Assembly (NCBI GenBank): GCA_010912705.1
Contig: POWB01000001.1
Coordinates: 62,001-126,000 of the forward strand
Length of the DNA stretch: 64,000 bases
Source of the DNA: Halochromatium sp.
GTDB taxonomy: Bacteria > Pseudomonadota > Gammaproteobacteria > Chromatiales > Chromatiaceae
Direction: 5' to 3'
Program-made: the position numbers and the translations under genes
The notes under the pieces: generated by a model
Databases searched by the model: none
Told to the model about the DNA's origin: nothing
What the model saw: the letters and a program-made list of their open reading frames with translations, nothing else
Shown here: in pieces, positions 55,826 through 64,000 of the stretch
Position numbering within the stretch: position 1 is the stretch's first letter
How the letters are laid out: the number at the start of each line of letters is the position of its first letter

Positions 55826-56221
55826 ATGGAAAACAGAAGCGCTGAAGAGATTCAAGCCCAGCTTGAGCAGCTCAGACAGAGTCAAGCAGCACTGGAGCGA
55901 GTGCTCGAGGAGCGCCAGCAAGAAGAGAAAAAAGACTTCATTGGGGAGATCAAGCAGTTGATCACGGACCGTGGCCACCATCCTGAGGACATCGCTGAAC
56001 TGCTCAGTGGCGGCAAGCGTAAGCGCCGCTCAAGTCGCACCGGGAAATCCAACGCCGACTACACACCCTATGTCGATCCAGATAATCCGGAGAACGTCTA
56101 TACCCGCGGTCGGATGCCGAATTGGCTGATCAAGAAGATGGCAGCCAACGGCTTTGATCCGACCAATGCCGAGCACCGCGCCCAATTCAAAGACCAGCAT
56201 CTGGTTCAGCGTGCTGCCTGA
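55826..56221 (+). CDS. H-NS-family nucleoid protein
   Basis: This 131-residue protein has an N-terminal coiled coil (~5-45, AEEIQAQLEQLRQSQAALER), a basic linker (GGKRKRRSSRTGKS) and a C-terminal DNA-binding part with YVDPDNPENVYTRGRMPNWL, matching the H-NS pattern of an Arg-Gly-Arg minor-groove loop followed by P-x-W. The ATG at 55826 is chosen for GAGG nine bases upstream. The 55597-55825 leader is AT-rich, with a possible promoter TTGAAA-N18-TACATT at 55723. H-NS-type proteins silence AT-rich foreign DNA and often accompany accessory regions. Confidence 0.85.
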   Translation: MENRSAEEIQAQLEQLRQSQAALERVLEERQQEEKKDFIGEIKQLITDRGHHPEDIAELLSGGKRKRRSSRTGKSNADYTPYVDPDNPENVYTRGRMPNWLIKKMAANGFDPTNAEHRAQFKDQHLVQRAA

Positions 56222-56239
56222 TCGGCGCGCCTATGGGCC

Positions 56240-56275
56240 TGCCAGCTCGCCACTCTGTTAGTGGTTGGGCTGGCA
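56240..56275 (+). terminator. Hairpin after the H-NS-type gene
   Basis: TGCCAGC pairs with GCTGGCA and CCACT with AGTGG around a short loop. There is no T-run, so it may be a 3'-end stabilising hairpin rather than a full intrinsic terminator. Confidence 0.35.
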
Positions 56276-56389
56276 CGATCTCTTGCGAGAGGGAATCCAG
56301 AACCGAGAGCCAACAGCATCATTCGGGCGTTCGATCATCAAGGAGTAGGATGCAGGCAGCAAACAGCAGACAGTAGCTCGCTACGAAGT

Positions 56390-57373
56390 TTAGGGTGATT
56401 CGAAGAATCGATGATCGTCATAGCGAACGATGGCACCATCAGCAAGCACCTGCTCGACAAAGAAGCCGTCGCGAGTTAGCTCGCCTTCCCGTACCTTCGA
56501 GCCGTTTAGATAGATGAAACGTCGTGCTGGGTCCTCGTCGAAGACATGAACCGTCATGAGAAATGGCGGTAGCTGACGCCGAATGTTTGAAGGCAGCGGC
56601 CCCGGCCGATTATTCGATGAGGCTTGCTGGCTGGTGGGTGCATTGTTGCTCGTACTCTGTTTGGCCAATGTAGACGTACTGGCAACGCTCTGCTGGGCGT
56701 CCGTCTTCTGCCCAACATCAGGCGCCGAGCTAGTACCTGTCTGATAGGTCCGTTTAAATTCCTCAATCTCAGCGATTAGCTCCGGCGGCACTGGCGTGAA
56801 GTGTCGTTCGGGTGGGGCTCTGTCCGGGTCTGGTGACGGCTGCCTGCGCTCGATTGAGGGCGAGGCATCCGGACCGAGGAGCGCGCGCCTCAGCTCATCA
56901 GCGCCTCGTGGAAGATGCTCCCCTGGCCTCGGCGCGGCAGGCACAACGAGTACCTGTGGCTCAACACTGAGGTCTTCTGGATCGGTTAGTCGAAGTGGCG
57001 GGGTTAATGCTGAGGCCGATGCAGGCTTAGCGGTCTCCATTTCAGCATCAGCGCCTTGCCCGGGGCCTTCAGCCAGAGCTGCTGGAGTAACTGTAGCTGC
57101 GCTAGGGACTTGCTCAAGCGCGGCGTCGGTCATCCTTGAGCTTGGGATTGCCGCGAGGGCTGTCGTCGATGCATCTGGAGCAACCGATGGACGCAGTACA
57201 GCATAGAGCGCAACCCCTACCGCAAGCATGGCGAGCCCAACCGCAACGAAGATCCAAGGCTGAATACGAACAGGCTCGCGTGGCTCATCAAAGGCCGTCG
57301 CCTGCAAACGCGGCACCTGACCCATCTCACGCTCCTGCTGTGATCTCTTCAGTGCTTCCAGGATGTACGACAT
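56390..57373 (-). CDS. gspB: General secretion pathway protein B (GspB)
   Basis: This 327-residue protein begins MSYILEALKRSQQEREMGQV, the GspB/ExeB hallmark, followed by one membrane helix (~39-61), a long Pro/Ala/Ser-rich periplasmic linker (~65-240) and the C-terminal T2SSB domain (LPPFLMTVHVFDEDPARRFI, then GFFVEQVL and GAIVRYDDHRF). With GspA it helps insert the secretin of a type II-like system through peptidoglycan. The gene follows gspA by 34 bp. No other type II secretion genes are nearby. Confidence 0.92.
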   Translation of the reverse strand: MSYILEALKRSQQEREMGQVPRLQATAFDEPREPVRIQPWIFVAVGLAMLAVGVALYAVLRPSVAPDASTTALAAIPSSRMTDAALEQVPSAATVTPAALAEGPGQGADAEMETAKPASASALTPPLRLTDPEDLSVEPQVLVVPAAPRPGEHLPRGADELRRALLGPDASPSIERRQPSPDPDRAPPERHFTPVPPELIAEIEEFKRTYQTGTSSAPDVGQKTDAQQSVASTSTLAKQSTSNNAPTSQQASSNNRPGPLPSNIRRQLPPFLMTVHVFDEDPARRFIYLNGSKVREGELTRDGFFVEQVLADGAIVRYDDHRFFESP

Positions 57374-57406
57374 AGGGCGTTAAGGCGATCAGGCGAAACG
57401 GCTATA

Positions 57407-59356
57407 TTAGGGTCTCTGCGACTGGCTGAGACGCGGGATCTCAGTGTCCGCGAGTGCATTGTTCAACAGGATCAGGGTGCGCGGTCCAGCGATGCCGTCG
57501 ACCGCAAGCCCGCGACCCGACTGGAACTCGCGTACCACCGCCCGCAGCGCGGCGTCGTAGCGGGTGCTGCTGGTATCAGTCAGTGTGGCATCGGGCAGCG
57601 CGGCTAACTGCTGCCTGAGCCAGAGTACGGCATCGCCGGCCGTGCCCGGGCCGATCATCCGTGCGCCGCCAGGCGGTAGACGCCAGAGCATCAGTACATC
57701 CCCAGACCAGCGCTCATCGAGGCTTGCGATGGGTACCCGGCGCTCTGTCTCACCGCGCTGGAGCACGGCAAATTCGTCATCGATGCCGGTGATCAGCGCA
57801 TACCGCTCCTGGCCATCAACCATCAGCTGCAGCACGGCCGGCCGATCGAACAGCCGTAAGTCGCTCCAACGCTCGCGCGAGCGCTCACACTCCAGCCCTA
57901 GGGTAGAAACGCCGTAACAGTCATCGGCCGCTTCTGGCTCATGGCCCCAGCGCTGCAAGAGCGCCGACACCGACTCGTTCTCAGTGAGCAGGAGCGCTGG
58001 AAGCTCGCTCAGGCTGGCCTCTGGCACCTGCGGTGTGATCCGCGCCAGCGAGATGCGTGGAATGGCGACTCCCTTGCTATCAGAGGCTGAGCTTGACTGC
58101 TCCCCAGAGGCTAGGTCGTCGTCTGGACCAGAGGCTGCTGTGGCGACCTGCTCGCCGAGAGTCGGTTTGCCAGTGACCTCTCGGTCGGTGACTGTCTGCG
58201 CACCGATGTCTTCTGCATGCCCAGTGTCATTGCCAGCGGCCAGGACGCCGGCTGTGGCCGCATCGCTGCCAGCGCCTCCTGCATCCTCATTACCCTCATC
58301 ACCCAGATCGCCGCGATCGCCGCGATCGCCGCGATCGCCAGTCTCGGCCGCATCCACATCCGCCAGCTGAGCCGCTGCGCCATCCTCGGCACTCAATGCG
58401 GCCCAGACTTGTGTTGCGCGATCGAGCTGCTGCTGTGCCTGCTCGATCAGGCCAGAGGCGCCCATCCAGCCACCAAGTCCCAGGGCGAGGACCAGCGCCG
58501 CGGCCATTGCCCAGCCTGGCTGCTGACGCCCTGTTTGCTGAGACTGCTCACCACCAAGCAGCTCATGCGCTGCCCGACGCACGATCGCAGGCGTAACCTG
58601 CAGACGCCGACTGACAGCGGCACCCAGCAGCGAGCGATCGCAGATCAGATTGATCAAGCGCGGCACACCACGCGAGCGCCGATACACCTCACGCAGCGCC
58701 GCCGCGGTAAACAGTGGTCGCTGGACACCGGCAATGGCAATGCGATGATCAATGTAGGCAGCCGTCTCGCGCGCTGAGAGTGGGCTGAGATGGAAACGGG
58801 CGGTGATGCGCTGGTTGAGCTGACGCAGCTCGCGCGAGGCCAACATCTCGCGCAGCTCTGGCTGGCCGATCAGGAAGATCTGTAGCAGTTTCTGCTTCGA
58901 GGTCTCGAGATTGGTCAGCAGCCGAACCTGCTCTAGCACCATGGGCCGCAGGTTCTGCGCCTCGTCGATCACCACCACCGGATGACGGCCTTGGGCGTGG
59001 GCATCGAGCAGGAAGCGATTCAGCCGGTCGACCAGCACCTTGACCGAGTCCTGGCGATCAGGCGTGGCGACGCCAAACTCTTGGCAGATCGCATGCATCA
59101 GCTCGATCGCCGTCATCGCCGGGTTCAACACCAGCGCGACCTCGACCTGCGCTGGCGTCTGCTCCAGGAAGGCACGGCAGATGGTGGTCTTGCCGGTGCC
59201 AACCTCGCCGGTCAGCAAGACGAAGCCACCGTTTTCGCCAGCGCCATAGAGCAGGTGTGCTAGGGCCTCCCGGTGCTGCTCGCTGAGGAACAGATACTGC
59301 GGGTCTGGGGTGATCGAGAAGCTGGTTTCGCTGAGACCAAAGTAATTGAGGTACAC
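57407..59356 (-). CDS. gspA: General secretion pathway ATPase GspA (ExeA)
   Basis: This 649-residue protein begins (GTG) YLNYFGLSETSFSITPDP, as in ExeA/GspA. A cytoplasmic AAA ATPase (1-270) has LLTGEVGTGKTTICRAFLE and PVVVIDEAQNLRP. A membrane helix (~278-300) leads to a long periplasmic part with a Gly-Asp-Arg repeat (GDRGDRGDRGDLGD at ~345) and a C-terminal peptidoglycan-binding domain (AVVREFQSGRGLAVDGIAG). ExeAB is thought to use ATP to assemble the secretin in the cell wall. The GDR repeat comes from a 9-bp DNA repeat at about 58307-58340. Confidence 0.92.
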   Translation of the reverse strand: MYLNYFGLSETSFSITPDPQYLFLSEQHREALAHLLYGAGENGGFVLLTGEVGTGKTTICRAFLEQTPAQVEVALVLNPAMTAIELMHAICQEFGVATPDRQDSVKVLVDRLNRFLLDAHAQGRHPVVVIDEAQNLRPMVLEQVRLLTNLETSKQKLLQIFLIGQPELREMLASRELRQLNQRITARFHLSPLSARETAAYIDHRIAIAGVQRPLFTAAALREVYRRSRGVPRLINLICDRSLLGAAVSRRLQVTPAIVRRAAHELLGGEQSQQTGRQQPGWAMAAALVLALGLGGWMGASGLIEQAQQQLDRATQVWAALSAEDGAAAQLADVDAAETGDRGDRGDRGDLGDEGNEDAGGAGSDAATAGVLAAGNDTGHAEDIGAQTVTDREVTGKPTLGEQVATAASGPDDDLASGEQSSSASDSKGVAIPRISLARITPQVPEASLSELPALLLTENESVSALLQRWGHEPEAADDCYGVSTLGLECERSRERWSDLRLFDRPAVLQLMVDGQERYALITGIDDEFAVLQRGETERRVPIASLDERWSGDVLMLWRLPPGGARMIGPGTAGDAVLWLRQQLAALPDATLTDTSSTRYDAALRAVVREFQSGRGLAVDGIAGPRTLILLNNALADTEIPRLSQSQRP

Positions 59357-59587
59357 GGTTGGACCTGCGTCATTGCGCGGACTGAGAAGGATCTAGCGCC
59401 GATGCAAGATACGCTGCATCCCTATCTCGTAAAAAATAGCTGGCTCAAGGATAGCAAGCCGTCGTGGCAAGCACCCTGAACAAAGATCATTGGTGCGCAC
59501 GATCATAAGATGCCCAGGATCTGTCTGCACCCTTTTCGGCCAATCGATCACAATCCTGCTAAACTCCTTCGCCAGTCTGCGTTTGGC

Positions 59588-59643
59588 GCTTGCTTGGCAG
59601 CGCTTGCTTGGCAGTACTTGCCTGACAGCACTTGCCTGACAGC
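59588..59643. repeat. Four 14-bp tandem units upstream of dabB
   Basis: GCTTGCTTGGCAGC, GCTTGCTTGGCAGT and two copies of ACTTGCCTGACAGC follow each other exactly. They lie in the ~375-bp gap between gspA and dabB, which otherwise holds no gene that I can support and must contain both promoters. Confidence 0.85.
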
Positions 59644-59731
59644 GGGACAAGTGCTGCCATCAGCATCAATCTATGCGCTCGATTTGCTGGATTTTACAGC
59701 GTTACTTCGCACCAGAGCTCGTCCATCATCT

Positions 59732-61411
59732 ATGGCCGCCTTGGCTTACGCCCTGCCCCTGCTGATGCTCGCCTCAGCGCTGGCCGTTCGGCTCAGTGCG
59801 CCGCGTCTCGGTCCATTCGTCGCGCGCATTAGCGTCGGCGCCAGCGCCCTGGTATTCGCGCTTGCCGTCATCCTGTTCAGCGTCCAGCTGAGCGCGGAGA
59901 GCGGTCGGCTGGTGGGTATCGGACTTGGGCTGTTTACCCTCTATGTCGACTGGCTGAGCACCCTGATGGCGCTCTTGGTCAGCGGTGTCAGTCTGGTCGT
60001 GCACGTCTTCTCGGTGCGCTACATGCAGGATGATCCGGCCTATACCCGGTACTTCATGCTGCTCGATGGCATCGTCGCGGTGATCCTGCTGATGGTGATG
60101 GCCGGCGACCTGCTCACGCTGCTACTGGCCTGGCATCTGGTTGGGGTCTTCCTCTATTTCCTGCTCAACCACGACAGGCGTCGCCCCGCTGCCACCCGCT
60201 ACGCCTTCTGGACCCTGTTCATGCACCGCTTTGGTGACCTGCCGCTGCTGGCCGCCGTCGCGCTGATCTACCACGCCTTTGGCACCCTGACCCTGCCGGA
60301 GGTGTTCGCAGCGATGGCCGCGGCACCGAACACCACCACGCTGCTCGGACTGCCGCTCGCCGAGACCCTCGGCGTGCTGATCCTGCTCGCGGCCTTCGCC
60401 AAGTCGGCGCAATTCCCGCTGCATACCTGGCTGCCCTACACCATGGACGGGCCAACTCCGGTCTCGGCATTGATGCATGCGGGCATCGTCAACTCCGGCG
60501 GCTTCTTGATCAACCGCTTCGCACCGGTCTTCGTGCACACCGAGGGCGTGCTCCTGCTCGCCTTCGCGGTTGGTCTCATCACCACCATCATGGGCTCGCT
60601 GATGATGTTGATGCAGAGCGACATCAAGAAGGCGCTGGGCTACTCGACCATGGGCCAGATGGGCTACATGGTGATGGAGTGCGGACTGGGCGCTTTCTCG
60701 CTGGCGATCTACCATCTGATTGCGCATGGCGTGTTCAAGGCGACGCTGTTCCTGGGCTCTGGTGCCATCATCGGCAACGCGCGCAAGGACCCGAACATCC
60801 CCGAGGGCGAGATCTATCAGTTCATGGTCGAGCGCAAGGTGCCGCATCCACCGGTCTCTTGGGTGATCTTTGCCGGCATCACCATCACCGTGCCGCTGCT
60901 GATCGTCTTTGGCGCCCATCAGCTGGTTGACGAAGGCTTCCTGCATCACCAAGGCGCGCTCATTTTGCTGCTGTTCGGCTGGATCACCGGCGCTCAGACC
61001 CTGTTCTTCGTCTACAAGATCGGCGGCGAGCGGCCGTTTACCCTGCTGCTCTACGTTATCCTCTCCTTTGGGCTGGTCATCATGACCTACGTGCTGGTTG
61101 GTCACGCCTTCGACGCCCTGCTCTATCCCGATCCAGCGTTTCGAGAGGCGCTGTATGCGGCCGCTTCGGTCAACTTCACCTCGTTCCTGCTCGCGCTCTT
61201 GCTGCTGATCGCCTTGATTGCCGGCGGCTGGCTGATGGTGTTCCGCTCGACTGCCGAGCGCCAGCCGCTGAATCGGCGCTGGCGTGGGGTCTATCTGAAC
61301 CTCTATGCGTTGATGTCACGCGAGTTCTACATTGCTGACCTCTACAGTCGGGCTGGTGAGACGATCCTAGCGGCCTCCAAGCGTCTCAATACGCTGCTGC
61401 ACTGGGTCTGA
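59732..61411 (+). CDS. dabB: Inorganic carbon transporter membrane subunit DabB (NuoL-like)
   Basis: This 559-residue membrane protein is homologous to the NuoL/MrpA proton-translocating family, with about fourteen helices. It has the conserved WHLVGVFLYFLLNHDRR, FAKSAQFPLHTWLPYTMDGP and TPVSALMHAGIVNSGG regions. Position before a DUF2309 gene identifies it as DabB, which couples cation flow to CO2/bicarbonate capture by DabA. The ATG at 59732 is chosen because it begins the hydrophobic chain; the open frame extends to 59510 with unrelated residues. The ribosome-binding site is weak. Confidence 0.9.
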   Translation: MAALAYALPLLMLASALAVRLSAPRLGPFVARISVGASALVFALAVILFSVQLSAESGRLVGIGLGLFTLYVDWLSTLMALLVSGVSLVVHVFSVRYMQDDPAYTRYFMLLDGIVAVILLMVMAGDLLTLLLAWHLVGVFLYFLLNHDRRRPAATRYAFWTLFMHRFGDLPLLAAVALIYHAFGTLTLPEVFAAMAAAPNTTTLLGLPLAETLGVLILLAAFAKSAQFPLHTWLPYTMDGPTPVSALMHAGIVNSGGFLINRFAPVFVHTEGVLLLAFAVGLITTIMGSLMMLMQSDIKKALGYSTMGQMGYMVMECGLGAFSLAIYHLIAHGVFKATLFLGSGAIIGNARKDPNIPEGEIYQFMVERKVPHPPVSWVIFAGITITVPLLIVFGAHQLVDEGFLHHQGALILLLFGWITGAQTLFFVYKIGGERPFTLLLYVILSFGLVIMTYVLVGHAFDALLYPDPAFREALYAAASVNFTSFLLALLLLIALIAGGWLMVFRSTAERQPLNRRWRGVYLNLYALMSREFYIADLYSRAGETILAASKRLNTLLHWV

Positions 61412-61462
61412 CGCATGCGAGCTGAGCCCTGATGAAACCGATACTGACGCGATGCTGAGCCG

Positions 61463-62278
61463 ATGCTGACCCTGCTCTGTTTCCTACTTGCCGGCCTGCT
61501 GCTGCCGCTGTTTCCGCTGAGCATCGGGATCAACCTGCTGCTGCAGCATGCGGGCGATGGACCGCTGAGTAAGCCCTTGGCGCAAGCCGCGCTGATGCTA
61601 CTGATGCCGCTGGTCGGTGTCGGTCTGATCGCCCTGGGCCTCGCGCTGGCCAAGACCAACGGCGGCGCCTCGGCCTTGATGACCCCGTTCGCGCTCTGGG
61701 GCGGCGCAACCTCGGTCTTCTATGCCTTCCGCATGCTGAGCGCGCGCGATGGGCGGATCTGGCTGGCGCAACTCTATACATCGGCGCTGGCTCTGATCTG
61801 GGTTGGCATCGCACACGAGGTGCCACCCTTGCTGCCGGCCTTAGGGCTGGCGCTACCGCTACTGCCCTTACTGTTCCTGTTCGACAGCCTGGCACGCCGG
61901 TTTGGCATCGCCCGTGTCGGTCTCTACCCAGGACTCGGCCTGCGCATGCCGCACTTCTCGACCCTATTCGTCATCGCCGTGCTGGTCGCCGTCGCGGTGC
62001 CCTTCTCGCCCGGCTTCTTCGCCATTGCCGACCTCGCCTTTGGCGGTGTCGGCAGAAATGAGCTGGTCACCCTGCTACCGCTTGGCATCTCCTGGCTGCT
62101 CTGGACCTGGGCCGGCATCAACCTGCTGACCGGCATCGTCTTCGGCATCCCGCGCGATGATCTGCGCTACCGCGATCTCAAGCCGGCCGCTGCGGTCGCG
62201 CAGAGCGTCGGCATGCTCGCGCTGGCGATCTTTGGAGTCTTTTTGGTAGAGCGTGCGCTGTCAACGACCCCGCCCTGA
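61463..62278 (+). CDS. Membrane protein of the dab locus
   Basis: This 271-residue hydrophobic protein has about seven to eight predicted helices and no recognisable cofactor motif. It lies between dabB and dabA on the same strand, with a 51-bp gap after dabB. Its stop codon falls inside the leader element that precedes dabA. Similar small membrane genes occur within some dab operons; it may be an accessory subunit of the complex. The exact family is not recognised. Confidence 0.65.
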   Translation: MLTLLCFLLAGLLLPLFPLSIGINLLLQHAGDGPLSKPLAQAALMLLMPLVGVGLIALGLALAKTNGGASALMTPFALWGGATSVFYAFRMLSARDGRIWLAQLYTSALALIWVGIAHEVPPLLPALGLALPLLPLLFLFDSLARRFGIARVGLYPGLGLRMPHFSTLFVIAVLVAVAVPFSPGFFAIADLAFGGVGRNELVTLLPLGISWLLWTWAGINLLTGIVFGIPRDDLRYRDLKPAAAVAQSVGMLALAIFGVFLVERALSTTPP

Positions 62279-62330
62279 AGGGCTATTCCTCTCCCCGGTC
62301 TAAAGGCCGGGGTTTCTCGCGGAGACACTG
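62260..62330 (+). repeat. Leader element before dabA, shared with greA
   Basis: The segment starts GTCAACGACCCCGCCCTGAA and contains a hairpin CCCCGG-TCTAAAGG-CCGGGG followed by TTTCTCGCGGAGACACTG, ending exactly at the dabA ATG. The copy before greA has the same words but lacks the extra hairpin arm. It includes the stop codon of the upstream gene and the GGAGA of dabA. It may derive from an IS200/IS605-type end. Confidence 0.55.
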
Positions 62331-62897
62331 ATGACCATCGGCTCCAAATCTGCATCAGAGCAAGCGGCTAAGACTGAGTCAGCCCCGGAATCCGCACCTG
62401 CATCGGCCTCGCCAAGCCTCGGCCAACGCCTCAAGATCCGTTCGATGGTGACCATGGCCGGCGAGGTTCTGCCGTTCTTCTGGCCGATGCGCAACTTCAT
62501 CCATCACAACCCGCTGCATGGCCTTGAGCATCTGCCGTTCGAGCAGGCCGTGGCCGAGGCCAGCCGCCTGTTCCACGCCCGCGGCTGGCTGCGCCGCACT
62601 GAGTACCAACGCCTGCTTGCCGAGGGCGATATCGACCTCGGCACCCTCGAAGCCTTGGTCAGCGACCAGGTCGATGCTTGGCTACGTGACAATGGTGCCG
62701 AGCCCGAACGGGAGCCCAAGCAGCAGCCAAAGCAAGACCGAAACCAAGATCCGGTGCGCAACCCCACCTCCGAATACAGCACCCTACTCAAGCGCCTACT
62801 GATAGCCATGCTGACCTCCCTCGACCAGCCAGCCCCCGGCGACCGCACACCCTGCGCCGAAGAAGTGTTGGCCTGCTTACGCAATCCGACGCCATGA
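62331..62897 (+). CDS. dabA: DabA (DUF2309) N-terminal segment
   Basis: This 188-residue frame starts with a Ser/Ala/Pro-rich leader and then has the DUF2309 N-terminal hallmark FIHHNPLHGLEHLPFEQAV at about residues 55-75. It ends at TGA (62895-62897) after CAEEVLACLRNPTP. DabA proteins are usually single chains of about 800-1000 residues, and the rest of this one continues in another frame from 62894 with an ATGA overlap. This is either a true split into two coupled genes or a frameshift within one gene. DabA is the zinc-containing, carbonic-anhydrase-like subunit of the Dab CO2/bicarbonate accumulator. Confidence 0.82.
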   Translation: MTIGSKSASEQAAKTESAPESAPASASPSLGQRLKIRSMVTMAGEVLPFFWPMRNFIHHNPLHGLEHLPFEQAVAEASRLFHARGWLRRTEYQRLLAEGDIDLGTLEALVSDQVDAWLRDNGAEPEREPKQQPKQDRNQDPVRNPTSEYSTLLKRLLIAMLTSLDQPAPGDRTPCAEEVLACLRNPTP

Positions 62898-64000
62898 CCG
62901 CGGCCAGTGTTAGCGAGATGACAGCCGATGCCAAACCGTTCGCCGAGCAGCTAGGTTGCGAGCTGACGCTCTACGATGCCGTCGACCAGCTCTTCGGCAC
63001 CCGCATCGGCGAGACCCTCAACGAGCTGCTGATCAAGGGCCTGATGGACTTCTTCGATGAAGGCCAATCGATCTGGCGCATGCCCGGTCGCCGCCAAGGC
63101 CTGTTTCGCGGTTGGAGCCGGATCGCGCAGCGCAATCGACGCCTGAAGCTGCGCGGCATGGATGTCGGTGCCATCCTTGCCGAGACCGACCAGCCCGAGG
63201 TGATGATCGACCAGGTCATGCGCCGCCTCGGCATCCCCGAATCCTTGTGGATGGACAGCTTCACCGTCGAGCTGAGCAAGCTCCACGGCTGGGCCGGCTT
63301 CGTGCGCTGGCGCGCCCAAGCCCGCCATTACTACTGGCAAGAGCGCAACCCTGCGGACCTGGTCGACTTCCTCGCTATCCGGCTGGTGCTCGCGCTGGCC
63401 TTGCTCGAAGACGCGGGTCGCCGCCTGAAGCGCGAGCTCACCTGGCCGGCCTTGAAGGCCTTTGCCGAAACGCATCCGCGTGAATGCCTGCTGCGCCGCG
63501 AGCTCAATGCCGGCACCGTGCTGCCCGATTTTGCGCACCGGGTCGAGGTCGCCATCGAGCGTGGCGACCCGGCTCGTATCAATCCGCTCTATCTCGACTA
63601 CCAACGCGCCAAGCTCAAGCGCGAGGCCTGTACCCGCGCGCGTCGTATCCAGGCCATGGCCGAGCGTGCCGGCATCCCTCGCGAGCAATTACTCGCTTAT
63701 CCGGACGATGCCCTGCTACAGCTGATCGACGGCATCTACGCCTTCAAGGCCGACGAGGGCATGACCTGGACGCGCGCACTCGAGCAGACCTATATCGATC
63801 GGCTGCTCGCCGCAATCGGCCCGCGGATTGGATCGAGCGCGCATCAAAACGCAAGCTCAAGCGCAGGCGATGGCGTCCAGGCACTGTTCTGCATCGACGT
63901 GCGCAGCGAGCGCCTGCGCCGCCAGCTCGAGGCGCTCGGTGACTACGAAACCTTTGGCATCGCCGGCTTTTTCGGCATCCCGCTCAGCTTCATCGAGTTC
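62894..64000 (+). CDS. dabA: DabA (DUF2309) main segment, runs off the window
   Basis: Reading from the ATG at 62894 the frame stays open to the right edge (369 residues visible). It has DUF2309 features such as LIKGLMDFFDEGQSIWRMPG and, at ~340-360, ALFCIDVRSERLRRQLEALG, in which Cys and Asp match two of the zinc ligands of characterised DabA. The start overlaps the stop of the N-terminal segment as ATGA. Together the two frames should rebuild one complete DabA subunit. The C-terminal His/Cys ligands lie beyond the window. Confidence 0.85.
   Translation, partial: MTAASVSEMTADAKPFAEQLGCELTLYDAVDQLFGTRIGETLNELLIKGLMDFFDEGQSIWRMPGRRQGLFRGWSRIAQRNRRLKLRGMDVGAILAETDQPEVMIDQVMRRLGIPESLWMDSFTVELSKLHGWAGFVRWRAQARHYYWQERNPADLVDFLAIRLVLALALLEDAGRRLKRELTWPALKAFAETHPRECLLRRELNAGTVLPDFAHRVEVAIERGDPARINPLYLDYQRAKLKREACTRARRIQAMAERAGIPREQLLAYPDDALLQLIDGIYAFKADEGMTWTRALEQTYIDRLLAAIGPRIGSSAHQNASSSAGDGVQALFCIDVRSERLRRQLEALGDYETFGIAGFFGIPLSFIEF

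Noticed and set aside
37036..59643. Short tandem arrays considered as CRISPR
   Set aside because: Units are 11-28 bp and directly adjacent, with no spacers and no cas genes.
60122..61105. Long minus-strand open frame opposite dabB (327 codons)
   Set aside because: His/Gln/Asp-rich composition with no motif; it is the antisense shadow of a GC-rich membrane protein gene.

Overview
The window is a GC-rich stretch of a gammaproteobacterial chromosome. The combined content suggests a purple sulfur bacterium (Chromatiaceae-like), probably marine or salt-tolerant. That placement is an inference from gene content: an rnfABCDGEH operon beside nifL-nifA, a Dab-type inorganic carbon uptake locus, and genes to make and break down sucrose, a common compatible solute in such organisms. 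No photosynthesis or sulfur-oxidation genes are present to confirm it.

Layout. 1-1.35 kb: the 3' part of an acyl-activating enzyme fused to an acyltransferase. 1.4-4.6 kb: rlmB and rnr. 4.66 kb: tRNA-Leu(CAG). 5.1-11.1 kb: rnfABCDGEH on the minus strand, preceded by a sigma-54-type promoter and two NifA-type upstream sites. 11.9-15.4 kb: nifL-nifA, divergent from rnf, so the electron-transport complex that is expected to feed nitrogenase lies next to the nif regulators. 15.4-22.8 kb: a VapBC module, purL, trmO and a HipBA module. 23.0-31.0 kb: a compact minus-strand cluster with a DUF2845 protein, a PotD/NspS-like polyamine-binding protein, a membrane GGDEF-EAL protein, fructokinase, sucrose synthase and an exported unknown protein. 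31.1-38.1 kb: carA-carB-greA, trxC and cnoX. 38-42 kb: accessory material with a Uma2 protein, a fragment of cnoX, a truncated beta-helix/TSP3 protein and a frameshifted AAA-ATPase/PD-(D/E)XK gene. 42-51.1 kb: tilS, accA, a two-domain sucrose-phosphate synthase, a lipoprotein, pbpC and rimO. 51.3-52 kb: a 48-residue small gene with its own promoter and terminator, then tmRNA. 52-56.2 kb: an accessory tract downstream of tmRNA with an HD hydrolase, a macro-domain-like protein, a broken AAA+ ATPase, a retropepsin-like protein and an H-NS-type protein. 56.4-59.4 kb: gspA/gspB. 59.7-64 kb: dabB, a membrane gene and dabA in two overlapping frames, running off the end.

Recurring features are short tandem duplications (11-28 bp) in intergenic DNA, in-frame low-complexity expansions inside conserved proteins (RnfG, PurL, NifA, GspA), small inverted-repeat elements, and one leader-like element that appears directly in front of both greA and dabA. 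The most attractive candidate for an uncharacterised system is the polyamine/c-di-GMP pair joined to the sucrose-utilisation genes. The scarred AAA+/macro-domain/HD cluster after tmRNA comes next.
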